A stretch of DNA of 64,000 nt from Bradyrhizobium betae (GTDB lineage: Bacteria > Pseudomonadota > Alphaproteobacteria > Rhizobiales > Xanthobacteraceae). The notes under the pieces were generated by a model. The model was not told where the DNA came from. It did no database searches and was given only the letters and a program-made list of their open reading frames with translations. The stretch lies in contig NZ_CP044543.1 of NCBI RefSeq assembly GCF_008932115.1, forward strand, positions 3,788,501 through 3,852,500, in the 5' to 3' direction. Numbering within the stretch: position 1 is the stretch's first letter; each line of letters opens with the position of its first letter. The position numbers and the translations under genes are program-made. Shown piece by piece: positions 9,016-19,650 of this stretch.

Positions 9016-10038
9016 ATGAGCCCCTCTCATCTGCGGCGAGCGTTAACGGCGGGCTTGATGGCCGCTTTGGTCTCGATGGTCCCGGCGCGTGCCGAGACGC
9101 TGGACAAGATCACCTTCGGCACCAACTGGGTCGCCGAGGCCGAGCATGGCGGTTTCTTCCAGGCGGTCGCCGACGGCACCTACAAGAAATACGGGCTCGA
9201 CGTCACCATCATCCCCGGCGGTCCCAACGAAAACAACCGGATGCTCCTGGTCGCCGGCAAGATCGATTTCTTCATGGCCGCGAACACGCTGATGTCGTTC
9301 GACGCGGTCGCCAACAACGTTCCCGTCGTGACGATCGCCGCGATCTTCCAGAAAGACCCGCAGGTGATGCTGACGCAGCCGGACGCCAAGGTCGCCAGGA
9401 TCGAGGACCTCAAGCCGCTGACGCTGTTCGTCTCCAAGGAGGGCATGACCAGCTACTTCCAGTGGCTGAAATCGGAATACGGCTTCAGCGAGAAGAACGT
9501 GCGGCCCTACAATTTCAACCCGCAGCCCTTCATCGCCAATCCCAAGAGCGCGATGCAGGGCTACGTCACCTCCGAGCCCTTCGCGGTCGAGAAGGCCGCC
9601 GGCTTCAAGCCCAACGTGCTGCTGCTCGCCGATTTCGGCTTCAATACCTATTCGACCCTGGTCGAGGCCCGCCGCGACACGGTCGAGAAGAAGCCGGATC
9701 TGGTGCAGCGTTTCGTCGATGCCTCCATGGTCGGCTGGTACAATTACATCTACGGCGACAATTCGGCCGGCAATGCCATGATCAAGAAGCTCAATCCGGA
9801 AATGACCGACGAGCTGCTGGCCTATTCGGTCGCCAAGATGAAGGAGTACGGCATTGTCGATTCCGGCGACAGCGTCAAAGACGGCATCGGCGCGATGAGC
9901 GACGATCGCTACACCTCCTTCTTCAACAAGATGGTGAAGGCCGGCGTCGTGAAGCCCGATCTCGACTTCCGCAAGTCCTACACGCTGCGCTTCGTCAACA
10001 AGGGCGTCGGCGTCGAGCTGCGCCCGAGCAAGCCGTAG
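9016..10038 (+). CDS. ABC transporter substrate-binding protein (NMT1/THI5-like)
   Basis: 340 residues with a Sec signal peptide (HLRRALTAGLMAALVSM, cleavage near ARAETLDK). The mature start KITFGTNWVAEAEHGGFFQAV and the LLVAGKIDFFMA segment are characteristic of the NMT1/THI5 family that binds pyrimidine-like, sulfonate, nitrate or taurine ligands. The ATG at 9016 is chosen because the signal peptide follows directly. It is first in an importer operon with the ATPase at 10248 and permease at 11060, separated from them by a 209-base gap filled by a REP-type repeat. The ligand cannot be predicted. Confidence 0.85.
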   Translation: MSPSHLRRALTAGLMAALVSMVPARAETLDKITFGTNWVAEAEHGGFFQAVADGTYKKYGLDVTIIPGGPNENNRMLLVAGKIDFFMAANTLMSFDAVANNVPVVTIAAIFQKDPQVMLTQPDAKVARIEDLKPLTLFVSKEGMTSYFQWLKSEYGFSEKNVRPYNFNPQPFIANPKSAMQGYVTSEPFAVEKAAGFKPNVLLLADFGFNTYSTLVEARRDTVEKKPDLVQRFVDASMVGWYNYIYGDNSAGNAMIKKLNPEMTDELLAYSVAKMKEYGIVDSGDSVKDGIGAMSDDRYTSFFNKMVKAGVVKPDLDFRKSYTLRFVNKGVGVELRPSKP

Positions 10039-10078
10039 TCGATGCTAAAGTTAGACCGATATGTCGCGGCGCGGTTCA

Positions 10079-10205
10079 CCTCTCCCGAAGGGAGAGGTCG
10101 CATCGCATCGCCCGATGCGATGCGGGTGAGGGGTTACGCTCCCTCGTGGAACCTGAGCCCCCTCACCCGCGCCTTCGGCGCGACCGCTCCCCGTTGGGGA
10201 GAGGT
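10079..10205. repeat. Composite palindromic REP-type repeat (BIME-like pair)
   Basis: Two imperfect inverted copies of one unit. The first contains an 8-bp hairpin CCTCTCCC-gaa-GGGAGAGG (10079-10097) and a perfect 12-bp hairpin CGCATCGCATCG-cc-CGATGCGATGCG (10099-10124), followed by GGGTGAGGGG. The second has CCCCTCACCC, a CGCGCC-ttc-GGCGCG hairpin and CTCCCC-gtt-GGGGAG. It sits between the binding-protein and ATPase genes of one operon, where such repeats often tune or attenuate downstream mRNA. Confidence 0.75.
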
Positions 10206-10247
10206 GTGGAGCGCGGCTCGGTCCCTCCACATCACAATCAGCGACCA

Positions 10248-11063
10248 ATGGTAGAGAGCAAAACTTCGTCCGGGGTCGAAGCCAGCCTGACGGCCCTCGC
10301 CGTCAGTCTGCGCGGCGTGACGAAGGCTTATGACAATGGCGTCATGGCGCTTGGGCCGCTCGATCTCAGCGTCCGCAAGGGCGAGTTCATCTCGCTGCTG
10401 GGGCCCTCCGGCTGTGGCAAGTCGACGGCACTGCGGCTGATTGCCGGGCTCGGCGCGCCGTCATCCGGCATCGTGCGTGTGTCGCGCCATGAGGGCGACG
10501 CGCAGCCGGGGCATGGCATCGGCTTCGTGTTCCAGGAGCCGACCCTGATGCCCTGGACCAGCGTGCGCGAGAACGTCAGGCTGCCCTTGAGGCTCGCGCG
10601 TGTGCCGAAGGCCGAAGCTGTCGCGCGCGCCGATGCGGCGCTGGAGCGCGTCGGGCTCGCCGATTTCGCCGAGGCCTTTCCGCGCGAACTCTCCGGCGGC
10701 ATGAAGATGCGGGTGTCGCTGGCGCGCGCGCTCGTCACCGACCCCGATATCCTCCTGATGGACGAGCCTTTCGCCGCGCTCGACGAGATCACGCGCTTTC
10801 GCCTCAACAACGATTTGCTCGCGCTGTGGCGCAGCCTTGGCAAGACCATCGTCTTCGTCACCCATTCGGTGTTCGAATCCGTCTACCTGTCGCAGCGCGT
10901 GGTGGTCATGACGGCGCGGCCCGGCCGCATCCAGGCCGACATCCGCATCGAGACGATCGAGCCGCGCGGAGAGGAGTTTCGCACCTCGACTGCCTATTCC
11001 GACTATTGCCGCCGCGTGTCGGCCGCGCTGGCGCCGTCCTATGCGGGGCAGTCGACGCTATGA
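10248..11063 (+). CDS. ABC transporter ATP-binding protein (nitrate/sulfonate/taurine type)
   Basis: 271 residues. Walker A GPSGCGKST at 52-60, Q-loop FQEPTLMPW near 95, signature LSGGM at 148-152 and Walker B LLMDEPFAALDE near 169-180 are all intact, as is the switch His in VTHSVFESV. This layout is that of the SsuB/TauB/NrtD-type importer ATPases, which pair with NMT1-like binding proteins. The ATG at 10248 follows the REP element; its stop overlaps the permease start (ATGA), indicating translational coupling. Confidence 0.9.
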   Translation: MVESKTSSGVEASLTALAVSLRGVTKAYDNGVMALGPLDLSVRKGEFISLLGPSGCGKSTALRLIAGLGAPSSGIVRVSRHEGDAQPGHGIGFVFQEPTLMPWTSVRENVRLPLRLARVPKAEAVARADAALERVGLADFAEAFPRELSGGMKMRVSLARALVTDPDILLMDEPFAALDEITRFRLNNDLLALWRSLGKTIVFVTHSVFESVYLSQRVVVMTARPGRIQADIRIETIEPRGEEFRTSTAYSDYCRRVSAALAPSYAGQSTL

Positions 11064-11878
11064 ACGCGCAAGCCTCCGTCACCGCAAGATCCTCCGGCGC
11101 GCAGCGCGCGGCGCGCGTCGTGTTGCCCGTCATCGTGTTCGCGGCCGGCCTTCTCGCCTGGGAATTCGTGGTCCGCATCAGGGAGATTCCGCCCTACGTG
11201 CTGCCGGCGCCCTCCGTCATTGTCCTGACGCTGATCAAGGACTGGGCGGTGCTGTCACAATCGCTCGTCGCCACGCTGCTGACGACGCTCGAAGGTTTTG
11301 CGGCCGCCAGCATCGGCGGGATCGCACTGGCGCTGTTGTTCAACCAGTCGAAATGGGTGGAATATTCGCTGTTCCCCTATGCCGTGGTGCTGCAGGTGAC
11401 GCCGGTGATCGCGATCGCGCCGCTGCTCCTGATCTATCTGGAGCAGCAGACCGCGGTGGTCGTCTGCGCTTTCATCGTCGCCTTTTTCCCGGTGCTGTCG
11501 AACACCACGCTCGGGCTGAACTCCGTCGATCGCAACCTTGCCGGGCTGTTCCAGCTCTATGGCGCCTCGCCACAGCAGACCCTGCGGTTCCTGAAGCTGC
11601 CGGCGGCGCTGCCCTATATCCTCGGCGGCTTGCGCATCGCCGGCGGCCTGTCGCTGATCGGCGCGGTCGTGGCCGAAATCGCGGCCGGCACCGCCGGCGC
11701 GGGCTCCGGGCTCGCCTACAGGATCGCCGAATCCGGCTATCGATTGAACATACCCCGCATGTTCGCGGCGCTGTTGTTGTTGTCGCTCGCCGGGATTGTC
11801 ATCTATGGGGTGCTGGCGGTAGTTTCCCACCTCGTTTTACGGCGCTGGCATGAAAGCGCGCTTGGAAAGGACAACTGA
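11060..11878 (+). CDS. ABC transporter permease (SsuC/TauC type)
   Basis: 272 residues with about six membrane helices and the EAA loop region (LFQLYGASPQQTLRFLKLPAALPYILGG, shown here only as its position ~170-197) that contacts the ATPase. It starts at the ATGA overlap with the ATPase gene and ends one base into the next gene's ATG. Inner-membrane subunit of the importer encoded at 9016-11878. Confidence 0.9.
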   Translation: MNAQASVTARSSGAQRAARVVLPVIVFAAGLLAWEFVVRIREIPPYVLPAPSVIVLTLIKDWAVLSQSLVATLLTTLEGFAAASIGGIALALLFNQSKWVEYSLFPYAVVLQVTPVIAIAPLLLIYLEQQTAVVVCAFIVAFFPVLSNTTLGLNSVDRNLAGLFQLYGASPQQTLRFLKLPAALPYILGGLRIAGGLSLIGAVVAEIAAGTAGAGSGLAYRIAESGYRLNIPRMFAALLLLSLAGIVIYGVLAVVSHLVLRRWHESALGKDN

Positions 11879-12866
11879 TGGCTGCCGGTTCGATTTCGTC
11901 CGAAAAGATCGACCTTCTGATCTATGGGCCGGCGCGGCCGATCCTCGAAAACGGGTTTTCCGATCATTTCGTCGTGCACACGGCCGAGACGCGAGGTGAC
12001 CTCGAGAGGCTGACGCCCGCGATCCGCGAAAAGATCCGCGGCGTGGCGGTGACCGATCACACCGCCCGCGTCGACAAGGATTCGTTGTCGCAATTGCCCA
12101 AGCTCGAACTCGTGTCGAGCTTCGGTGTCGGCTACGACCACGTCGATGCCAAATACGCGGCCGAGCGCAACATCATCGTCACCAACACGCCTGATGTGCT
12201 GACCGAAGAGGTCGCCGACGTCGCGATGGGCCTTCTCATCTGCACGCTGCGCGAATTCATCAAGGCTGACCGTTATGTGCGTTCCGGTCTCTGGCAGACC
12301 CAGAACTATCCGCTCAGCGTCGGCTCGCTGCGCGACCGCAAGGTCGGCATCGTCGGCATGGGCCGGATCGGCCAGGCCATCGCGCGCCGGCTCGATGCCT
12401 CACTGGTGCCTGTTGTCTACCACACGCGCAATCCGTCCAAGAACGTCTCCTACAAGCACTATCCTGACTTGATCGAGATGGCGAAGGCGGTGGACACGCT
12501 GATGGTGATCGTGCCGGGCGGCGCCTCGACCAACAAGATGGTCAATGCCGAAGTGCTCAAGGCGCTCGGCCCGCGCGGCGTGCTGGTCAACGTCGCGCGC
12601 GGCTCCGTGGTCGACGAGGCTGCGCTGGTGCAGGCGCTGAAATCCGGCACCATCCTCGCCGCTGGTCTCGACGTGTTCGCGGCCGAGCCGAACGTGCCGG
12701 ACGAGCTCAAGACCATGCAGAACGTCGTGCTGCTGCCGCATATCGGCTCGGCCTCGGTGGTGACGCGCAACGCGATGAACCAGCTCGTGATCGACAACCT
12801 CAAGGCCTGGTTCGCCGGCAAGGCGCCGTTGACGCCGGTTGCGGAAACGCCGGTGAAGGGCCGCTG

Positions 12867-12867
<1 letters not shown>
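11878..12867 (+). CDS. D-isomer 2-hydroxyacid dehydrogenase
   Basis: 329 residues. The NAD(P) Rossmann motif GMGRIG is at 160-165, the catalytic Arg is in NVARGSVVDE (R241), Glu in DVFAAEP (E270) and His in LLPHIGSA (H288). These are the full catalytic set of the family (hydroxypyruvate/glyoxylate reductase-like). It overlaps the permease stop by one base (TGATG) and is part of the importer operon, so it may act on the imported compound. Substrate unknown. Confidence 0.88.
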
Positions 12868-14775
<1,908 letters not shown>

Positions 14776-14790
14776 CTTCGAACACAGTCG

Positions 14791-14826
14791 CTGAGGGCCC
14801 GCCGTAGGCGGGCGTCTCGAAGGATG
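14791..14826. repeat. REP-type unit, right of the IS110 element
   Basis: CTGAGGGCCCGCC-gta-GGCGGGCGTCTCGAAGGATGG, the inverted partner of the unit at 13590-13629. Its first bases CTGAGGG are the right half of the inferred IS110 target. Confidence 0.7.
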
Positions 14827-14834
14827 GCCGCAGA

Positions 14835-16220
14835 TTACGTCGTCGGCTTGGGCGGCGGCGCGGTGCCTTGTGCCCACTTCTCCAGCTTGCCGAGCATGCC
14901 CCAGGCGGTGAGCGCCAGCGAGATCGGCATCGCGAACTGGCCGAGGCCCGGCACCGCCGACACGACCGTGCCGAGCAGCCCGGCGATGCCGCCTGCGTTG
15001 GGGCTCGCCGTGACCGACGAGAGCAGCGCGGTGAGCACCGAGCCGCCGAGGCCGAGCGCGGTCTTCTTGCCGTCGAGGAGCTTGCCGATGGTCTCGCCCA
15101 GCGCCCCGTTGACCTGGCCGAGCATGGGCTTGCTGTCCTTGTTGAGCAGGGTGCTGAGCAGGTCGACGACCTGCTTCAACTGATCGACGGGAGCAGGGTT
15201 GGTCGGGGTCACTGGTCCGGGCATGGGCGCTGTCTTGTTGATGAGGGAGAACAGCCGTTCGAACAGGTTGATCGGATCGCTGGTTGCCGGCGGCGTGGTC
15301 GCTGGCGGCGTGCCTGCCTGTGGCGTGCCGCCCCGCAGCAATTGCGCGACGTCCTCCAGCCGCTTCAGGACCTGGGACAGATCGCCGGTCTGCACGGCGC
15401 CACCGGCCTGCGCCGCACGCGTGATGGCGGCGACCGTGGCCGCGTCGAGAAGTCCGGTGTCCCGCAGGCCGTTCTGCTGTTGAAACTGCGAGACGGCGGC
15501 CTTGGTCTTCGGTCCGCTGATGCCGTCCTCCACCAGTGGTGGATTGGCGCCGAGCTTGTTGAGCGCCTGCTGCATGAGCGCAATCGTCGATGCCGCGTCA
15601 TCCTCGGGTTCTGCGCGATTAGCAAATGCAATCTGCGGGCTGCCGTCCAGAGTGATCGAGGAATCGAGCGACATCATCGCACGCAGGATCACCGCCGTGC
15701 CGAGCTGGGAATCGACGTGGTTCGCGTCGAACACATGGTCGCGGACGAATTTTCCGGCCCGTGCCTCGGGCGGGCCATACAGCGTCGAACCGCCATAGAG
15801 ATAGGGCGAATTGCAGCCCTTGGCGTGATAGCCAAAGCCGTTGAACGCCTCGAGCCGGAACAGAATCCGCGCAATGCTCCAGTCCTGCGCGCCGATGAAG
15901 TTCTCGATTCTGAATGCGTCCACGGCGCCGTCCACGAACGTCGCAAACGGGCCGCGTCCCTTCGGAACGATGGTCGTCACGCGATGAAGCGACTCGCCGT
16001 TGCCGAGATAGGTGTCGAAGTCGAAATTGGATTCGCGGTAGTGGCAGAGGGCGGTAAAATACCAGGGCACGCCGGTGAGCCGCTCGATCTGCTGATAGGT
16101 GGCCTTGCCGTTGATCGCCTTGCGCGCGACCCCGTTCGCGTCCGCGAGGCGTGAAGGCCGGATCTCGAGGTTTGCCCAATTCCGCTCGTATTCGGTCTTG
16201 AAACTTTCGAATGACACCAT
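14835..16220 (-). CDS. Lysozyme-like protein with peptidoglycan-binding domain
   Basis: 461 residues from the ATG at 16220, which has GGGAG 7 bases upstream; a TTG 15 bases earlier is less likely. Residues ~10-190 resemble a lysozyme/muramidase-like catalytic fold (VPWYFTALCHYRESNFDFDTYLGNG with a conserved Glu; GYHAKGCNSPYLYGG). A peptidoglycan-binding type-1 domain follows (VEDGISGPKTKAAVSQFQQQ, about 235-285). The C-terminus is proline-rich and then strongly hydrophobic (~390-450), resembling a holin-like or membrane anchor. There is no signal peptide. This architecture is common in Bradyrhizobium and could be phage-derived. The catalytic assignment is by resemblance. Confidence 0.7.
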   Translation of the reverse strand: MVSFESFKTEYERNWANLEIRPSRLADANGVARKAINGKATYQQIERLTGVPWYFTALCHYRESNFDFDTYLGNGESLHRVTTIVPKGRGPFATFVDGAVDAFRIENFIGAQDWSIARILFRLEAFNGFGYHAKGCNSPYLYGGSTLYGPPEARAGKFVRDHVFDANHVDSQLGTAVILRAMMSLDSSITLDGSPQIAFANRAEPEDDAASTIALMQQALNKLGANPPLVEDGISGPKTKAAVSQFQQQNGLRDTGLLDAATVAAITRAAQAGGAVQTGDLSQVLKRLEDVAQLLRGGTPQAGTPPATTPPATSDPINLFERLFSLINKTAPMPGPVTPTNPAPVDQLKQVVDLLSTLLNKDSKPMLGQVNGALGETIGKLLDGKKTALGLGGSVLTALLSSVTASPNAGGIAGLLGTVVSAVPGLGQFAMPISLALTAWGMLGKLEKWAQGTAPPPKPTT

Positions 16221-16558
16221 TTTCCGCTCCCGCAAATGATTGATGAACGATCGAAACCTCGTGCGTGACAGAGTGAACCGGGCGCCGTGATTGAGGCGTG
16301 ACCCCAGCGTGATCCGCGCAAATGTCGCAGGTTGCCGGCCCGGCGCATGTGAAATGCCTTACAGCGGCAGCAGGAAAATGCGCGGCGGGCCCCGAAGGCC
16401 GAGACCTCCGCGCATGCAGCGCGGGATTGGTCGCCGGGATGAGATCGGCCGGCTTGTGCATCGCACGCGCTACGGCCTGCGGTGGCCGCGCCTGCAATTT
16501 GTCTGGCTCGGTTCCATCCCCGGCGCTATGACTGACTTCATCACAGGGGAGGGCGAAC
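16221..16558. promoter_or_regulatory. Divergent intergenic region
   Basis: 338 bases between the lysozyme-like gene (minus) and the glycine-zipper gene (plus). It must carry both promoters; no gene, RNA or repeat was recognised in it. Confidence 0.3.
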
Positions 16559-16879
16559 ATGCTTCGAGGTCTTCGCATTGGGGGTTTTGGAATTATGGCG
16601 TGCCTGATGGTGGCGGCGGTGATGCCGGTGCATGAGGCTCTCGCGCAGGATGCCATCGGCGGCGCGATCATCGGTGGTGTCGGCGGGGCGATCGTCGGCG
16701 GCGCGATCGGCGGCGGCCGCGGAGCTGCAATCGGCGCCGTCGTCGGTGCCGGTACGGGCGCCGCGATCGCCTCCGAAGGCGAGCGACGCCGCTCCGGCTA
16801 CTATGCCTATCAGCGCGGCTGCTACATGCAGCGCCCGGACGGATACTACGTGCGGGTCGATCCCAGGTACTGCTATTGA
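16559..16879 (+). CDS. Small exported glycine-zipper protein
   Basis: 106 residues with a signal peptide ending near ALAQDA. Four to five consecutive glycine-zipper repeats (GGAIIGGVGGAIVGGAIGG and following) form a membrane-inserting segment. The C-terminus is Tyr/Arg-rich with two cysteines (RGCYMQRPDG, DPRYCY). Similar proteins are outer-membrane or periplasmic stress proteins of unknown role. AGGGGAGGGCGAAC precedes the ATG. Confidence 0.7.
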   Translation: MLRGLRIGGFGIMACLMVAAVMPVHEALAQDAIGGAIIGGVGGAIVGGAIGGGRGAAIGAVVGAGTGAAIASEGERRRSGYYAYQRGCYMQRPDGYYVRVDPRYCY

Positions 16880-16940
16880 GCGATCGGCGTCACCGGGTCT
16901 GATGTTGGCATCATCGGTCGTGCGTTGACGGCGATGCGGT

Positions 16941-17108
16941 TCAGATCAACCGCATCCCGCGCAGGCTCGCGTGTCCGCTCTTGCCGACGATGATGTGGTC
17001 GTGCACGGCAATCCCCAGCGGTTTTGCGATATCGATGATCGCTTTCGTCATCTGGATGTCGGCCTGCGAGGGCGAGGGATCGCCCGAAGGGTGGTTATGG
17101 AGGAGTCT
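16941..17108 (-). pseudogene. radC: radC remnant (JAB/MPN domain C-terminus)
   Basis: The last ~55 codons of a RadC-family protein read on the minus strand: the zinc-binding [14 protein letters not shown] motif followed by [22 protein letters not shown] and the terminal ASLRGM. Just before HNH the match breaks off (LL, then unrelated codons and a TAG at about 17136), so the N-terminal two thirds are missing. No start is available. RadC genes are common both on chromosomes and in mobile islands. Here the break coincides with the beginning of the accessory region. Confidence 0.8.
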
Positions 17109-17210
17109 GCTATGATCGACTAACCTGCTGTAGTTGCGCTAGAAATTGGTGATGCGTAAGTTGGGTGAGGTCGGCAACTGAGATCGGCAAATCGTGCACC
17201 TGGGTGATCA

Positions 17211-17441
17211 TCACACCTGATCCTGACCCCTCATGCCGAGGCGCGTTGATGCACGGCAGGTCACGCGGTTCTTCTCGTCCCAGGCATCGAGTTCGTCAAC
17301 GGGATACAGCACGGCTTTGCCGATCTTGATGAAAGTCGGCCCGATTCTCATAGCCCGCCAGTTGCGTAGAGTGCCTATCGAGATGCTGCCACGGTAGCGC
17401 TCCGCGACTTCTTCGGCAGTGAGATATCTCCTAGGGTCCAT
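17211..17441 (-). CDS. Helix-turn-helix (excisionase/MerR-like) DNA-binding protein
   Basis: 76 residues from the ATG at 17441 (GGAG six bases upstream). Longer frames reach 17624 but the extra residues look non-coding. It has a winged-helix layout of the AlpA/excisionase type: YLTAEEVAERY, then ISIGTLRNWRAMRIGPTFIKIGKAVLYPVDELDAWD. Such proteins control excision or activate integrase genes of mobile elements. Its place beside the radC break fits a role at the island end. Confidence 0.7.
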   Translation of the reverse strand: MDPRRYLTAEEVAERYRGSISIGTLRNWRAMRIGPTFIKIGKAVLYPVDELDAWDEKNRVTCRASTRLGMRGQDQV

Positions 17442-17989
17442 GCTTAGCTCCACATCTCGCATTCGCGGCGCCCGCCGACGCACTTTTAGCCAAGGATCAC
17501 ACAAGGCGGTGCGAACACGTTCCGGCAGGTTTCCGCACGCTGGCGCATGCGGTTGCCCGCTACGAATGGGACTTTCACCTTCGGACGGGAAGGGCGGACA
17601 AGCGGTGGTAGTGGCCGCGGACACCCACGGATAAGAATCGGACGGGCCGCGCTCGTTCGGTCGGGTGGTCGACGATCGTCGCCCACGGTCCGCTTTTCAA
17701 GCAACTCCAGCACAGCGTGCAACGCGGCGCAGAAATGAGCCGAATGACCGCGCGGATCCAGTGATGAGATTGCCGATCAAGCGTGGTCAGGCCGTAAGGC
17801 CGATCTGATCTTTGCGTTTGAAGCATCTTCCCTTGTGGCTAGTCTGGGCGCTTCCTATATGACCGTCGCGGGCCGGGCCCCTCTGGCGACCATGATGGTC
17901 GTGATGTCGGACCGCATCGAGTGCGCTCGATGCCCGGGTCCGATCCTACGCTCCCGATCGAGCCGCACTCCATGACAGGGAGGCGGCAT
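17442..17989. promoter_or_regulatory. Long leader/intergenic region upstream of the TerC-family gene
   Basis: 548 bases without a credible gene. Just before the TerC-family gene there are two short hairpins: CGACCAT-g-ATGGTCG (17887-17901) and CATCGAG-tgcg-CTCGATG (17915-17932). They could belong to a structured mRNA leader. The part from 17442 to about 17850 shows nothing recognisable. Confidence 0.35.
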
Positions 17990-18979
17990 TTGGAATTCCT
18001 ACTGCTCGATTGGCTCGGCAACCCCGCTTGGATGTGGCTGGGCTTTGTGTCGATCGTCGGTGTGCTGCTCGCGCTGGACCTCGGTGTCCTGCATCGCAAG
18101 CAGAAAGAGATTGGCGTGCGCGAAAGCCTCGTGCTCTCGGCAGGCTACATCGTGCTTGGAGTCTCCTTCGCCGGCCTCGTTTGGTTGCAGCTGGGCGAAA
18201 CCGCGGGCATCCAGTATCTCACCGGCTTCGTCGTCGAAAAGAGCCTGGCGCTCGACAACGTCTTTGTGATCGCGTTGATCTTCGGCTACTTCGCGGTACC
18301 ACGTCAGTATCAGCATCGCGTGCTGTTCTGGGGCATTCTCGGCGTCATCGTTCTACGCGCGATCATGATCGGCATCGGCGCCACGCTGGTCGCCGAGTTT
18401 GCGTGGGTTCTCTACGTCTTTGCGGCCTTCCTTATCCTGACCGGGATCAAGATGCTGGCGCTGGGTGACAAGGAGACCGATCTCTCAAAGAACCCGGTCC
18501 TCAAGCTGATCCGCCGCCGCTTCCGCGTGACCGAGGAGTTGCACGGTGAGCGCTTCCTGGTGAAGCTGCCGGACCCGAGGACGGGGCGGCCGGTGCGCTA
18601 TATGACGCCGCTCTTCCTCGCGCTGATCCTGATCGAGATCGCGGACGTGATTTTCGCGGTGGACTCAGTGCCCGCGATCTTCGCGATCACCACCGATCCC
18701 TACATTGTGTACACGTCGAATATCTTCGCGATCCTGGGGCTTCGCGCGCTCTATTTTGCACTTGCTGCCGTTCTGCACCGCTTCGCTTACCTCAAGCAGG
18801 CGCTTGCCGTGCTGCTGATCTTCATCGGCTCGAAGATCTTCGTCGCCGATTTCCTCGGGCTCGACAAATTTCCCGCCATCTGGTCGCTCGGCGCCACTTT
18901 CGCGATCCTCGCCGCCGGCATCGTCTATTCGCTGTGGCGGACCCGCAATCCCGCCCCTGCCGTGAAAGGCAAGTTCTGA
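17990..18979 (+). CDS. TerC-family integral membrane protein (Alx-like)
   Basis: 329 residues using the TTG at 17990, which has GGGAGG seven bases upstream and gives the usual family start (EFLLLDWLG). An ATG at 17972 is the alternative. Eight to nine membrane helices are seen with the acidic in-membrane motifs typical of TerC/Alx proteins (GFVVEKSLALDNVFVIALIF near residues 72-91; LIEIADVIFAVDSVPAIFAI near 211-230). These proteins are linked to manganese export and to tellurite resistance. The next genes are a decayed zf-TFIIB gene and terB, so the context is a metal/tellurite stress cluster. Confidence 0.88.
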   Translation: MEFLLLDWLGNPAWMWLGFVSIVGVLLALDLGVLHRKQKEIGVRESLVLSAGYIVLGVSFAGLVWLQLGETAGIQYLTGFVVEKSLALDNVFVIALIFGYFAVPRQYQHRVLFWGILGVIVLRAIMIGIGATLVAEFAWVLYVFAAFLILTGIKMLALGDKETDLSKNPVLKLIRRRFRVTEELHGERFLVKLPDPRTGRPVRYMTPLFLALILIEIADVIFAVDSVPAIFAITTDPYIVYTSNIFAILGLRALYFALAAVLHRFAYLKQALAVLLIFIGSKIFVADFLGLDKFPAIWSLGATFAILAAGIVYSLWRTRNPAPAVKGKF

Positions 18980-19196
18980 TGCCGTGCCGCGGCGTCTGGC
19001 TCGACCGCGGCCAGCTCGCAGAGCTGCTGGGGGTCGCACGGAAGGATGATGCCGCTGATCCGGCCCGCAAACGGGAGCGGACGTCGGAAGCGGCCACGCC
19101 AACCGAGAGCCCGCTCGTCTCGAAGGTCGGCGCGTTTGGGACGATGGTCACGACAACTATCGGCGCAACGAGCGGCGATCGCGCATCTTCGACTGA
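18979..19196 (+). pseudogene. zf-TFIIB domain protein remnant, truncated and frameshifted
   Basis: The frame beginning at 18979 encodes PCRGVWLDRGQLAELLGVA, the second half of the TFIIB-type zinc-finger motif; the first Cys-x2-Cys half is missing. After about 40 residues the likeness is lost. It resumes in another frame near 19140 with a basic tail GHDNYRRNERRSRIFD before the TGA at 19194-19196, similar to the usual end of these proteins. So both an N-terminal loss and at least one frameshift are indicated. It abuts the TerC-family stop codon. Confidence 0.5.
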
Positions 19197-19650
19197 TCGG
19201 CCGGTTGGCGGCGCTTCATGCAACATCGAGGAAAAGGAGATTACATGCCGTATCGACACGCGCTTGGAGGTTTTGCGAAACGCTCCTGGGAAGACTTCGG
19301 CGACGAGGTTCATCGGGCGCAGAACGAACATCTGATGGAAGGCATCGTCGCGGGGTGTGCGCTGATCGCCTTCGCCGATGGCTGGGTAACGACGGAGGAG
19401 CATGACCGGATGCTCGGGTTGATCCGTGGATTTGAGCCGATCGCTGCGTTCGGGCTAGACGATGTCACCGCGACGTTCGAAACTCTGACCGAGCGGTTCG
19501 CCAAGGACCAGAAGGGTGGCGAGGCGGCCGCGTTCGAGGCGGTCGCACGCGTCAAGGGCGCGCAGCGGTATCCGGCACTGCTCGTCGAGGCCTGCTGCGC
19601 GATCGCCGCTGCCGATGGCGGGTTCGACTCCGAAGAACGGGCGACCGCTA

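Noticed and set aside
17940..17989. Possible yybP-ykoY manganese riboswitch before the TerC-family gene
   Set aside because: The conserved loop sequences of that motif were not found; only simple hairpins are present.
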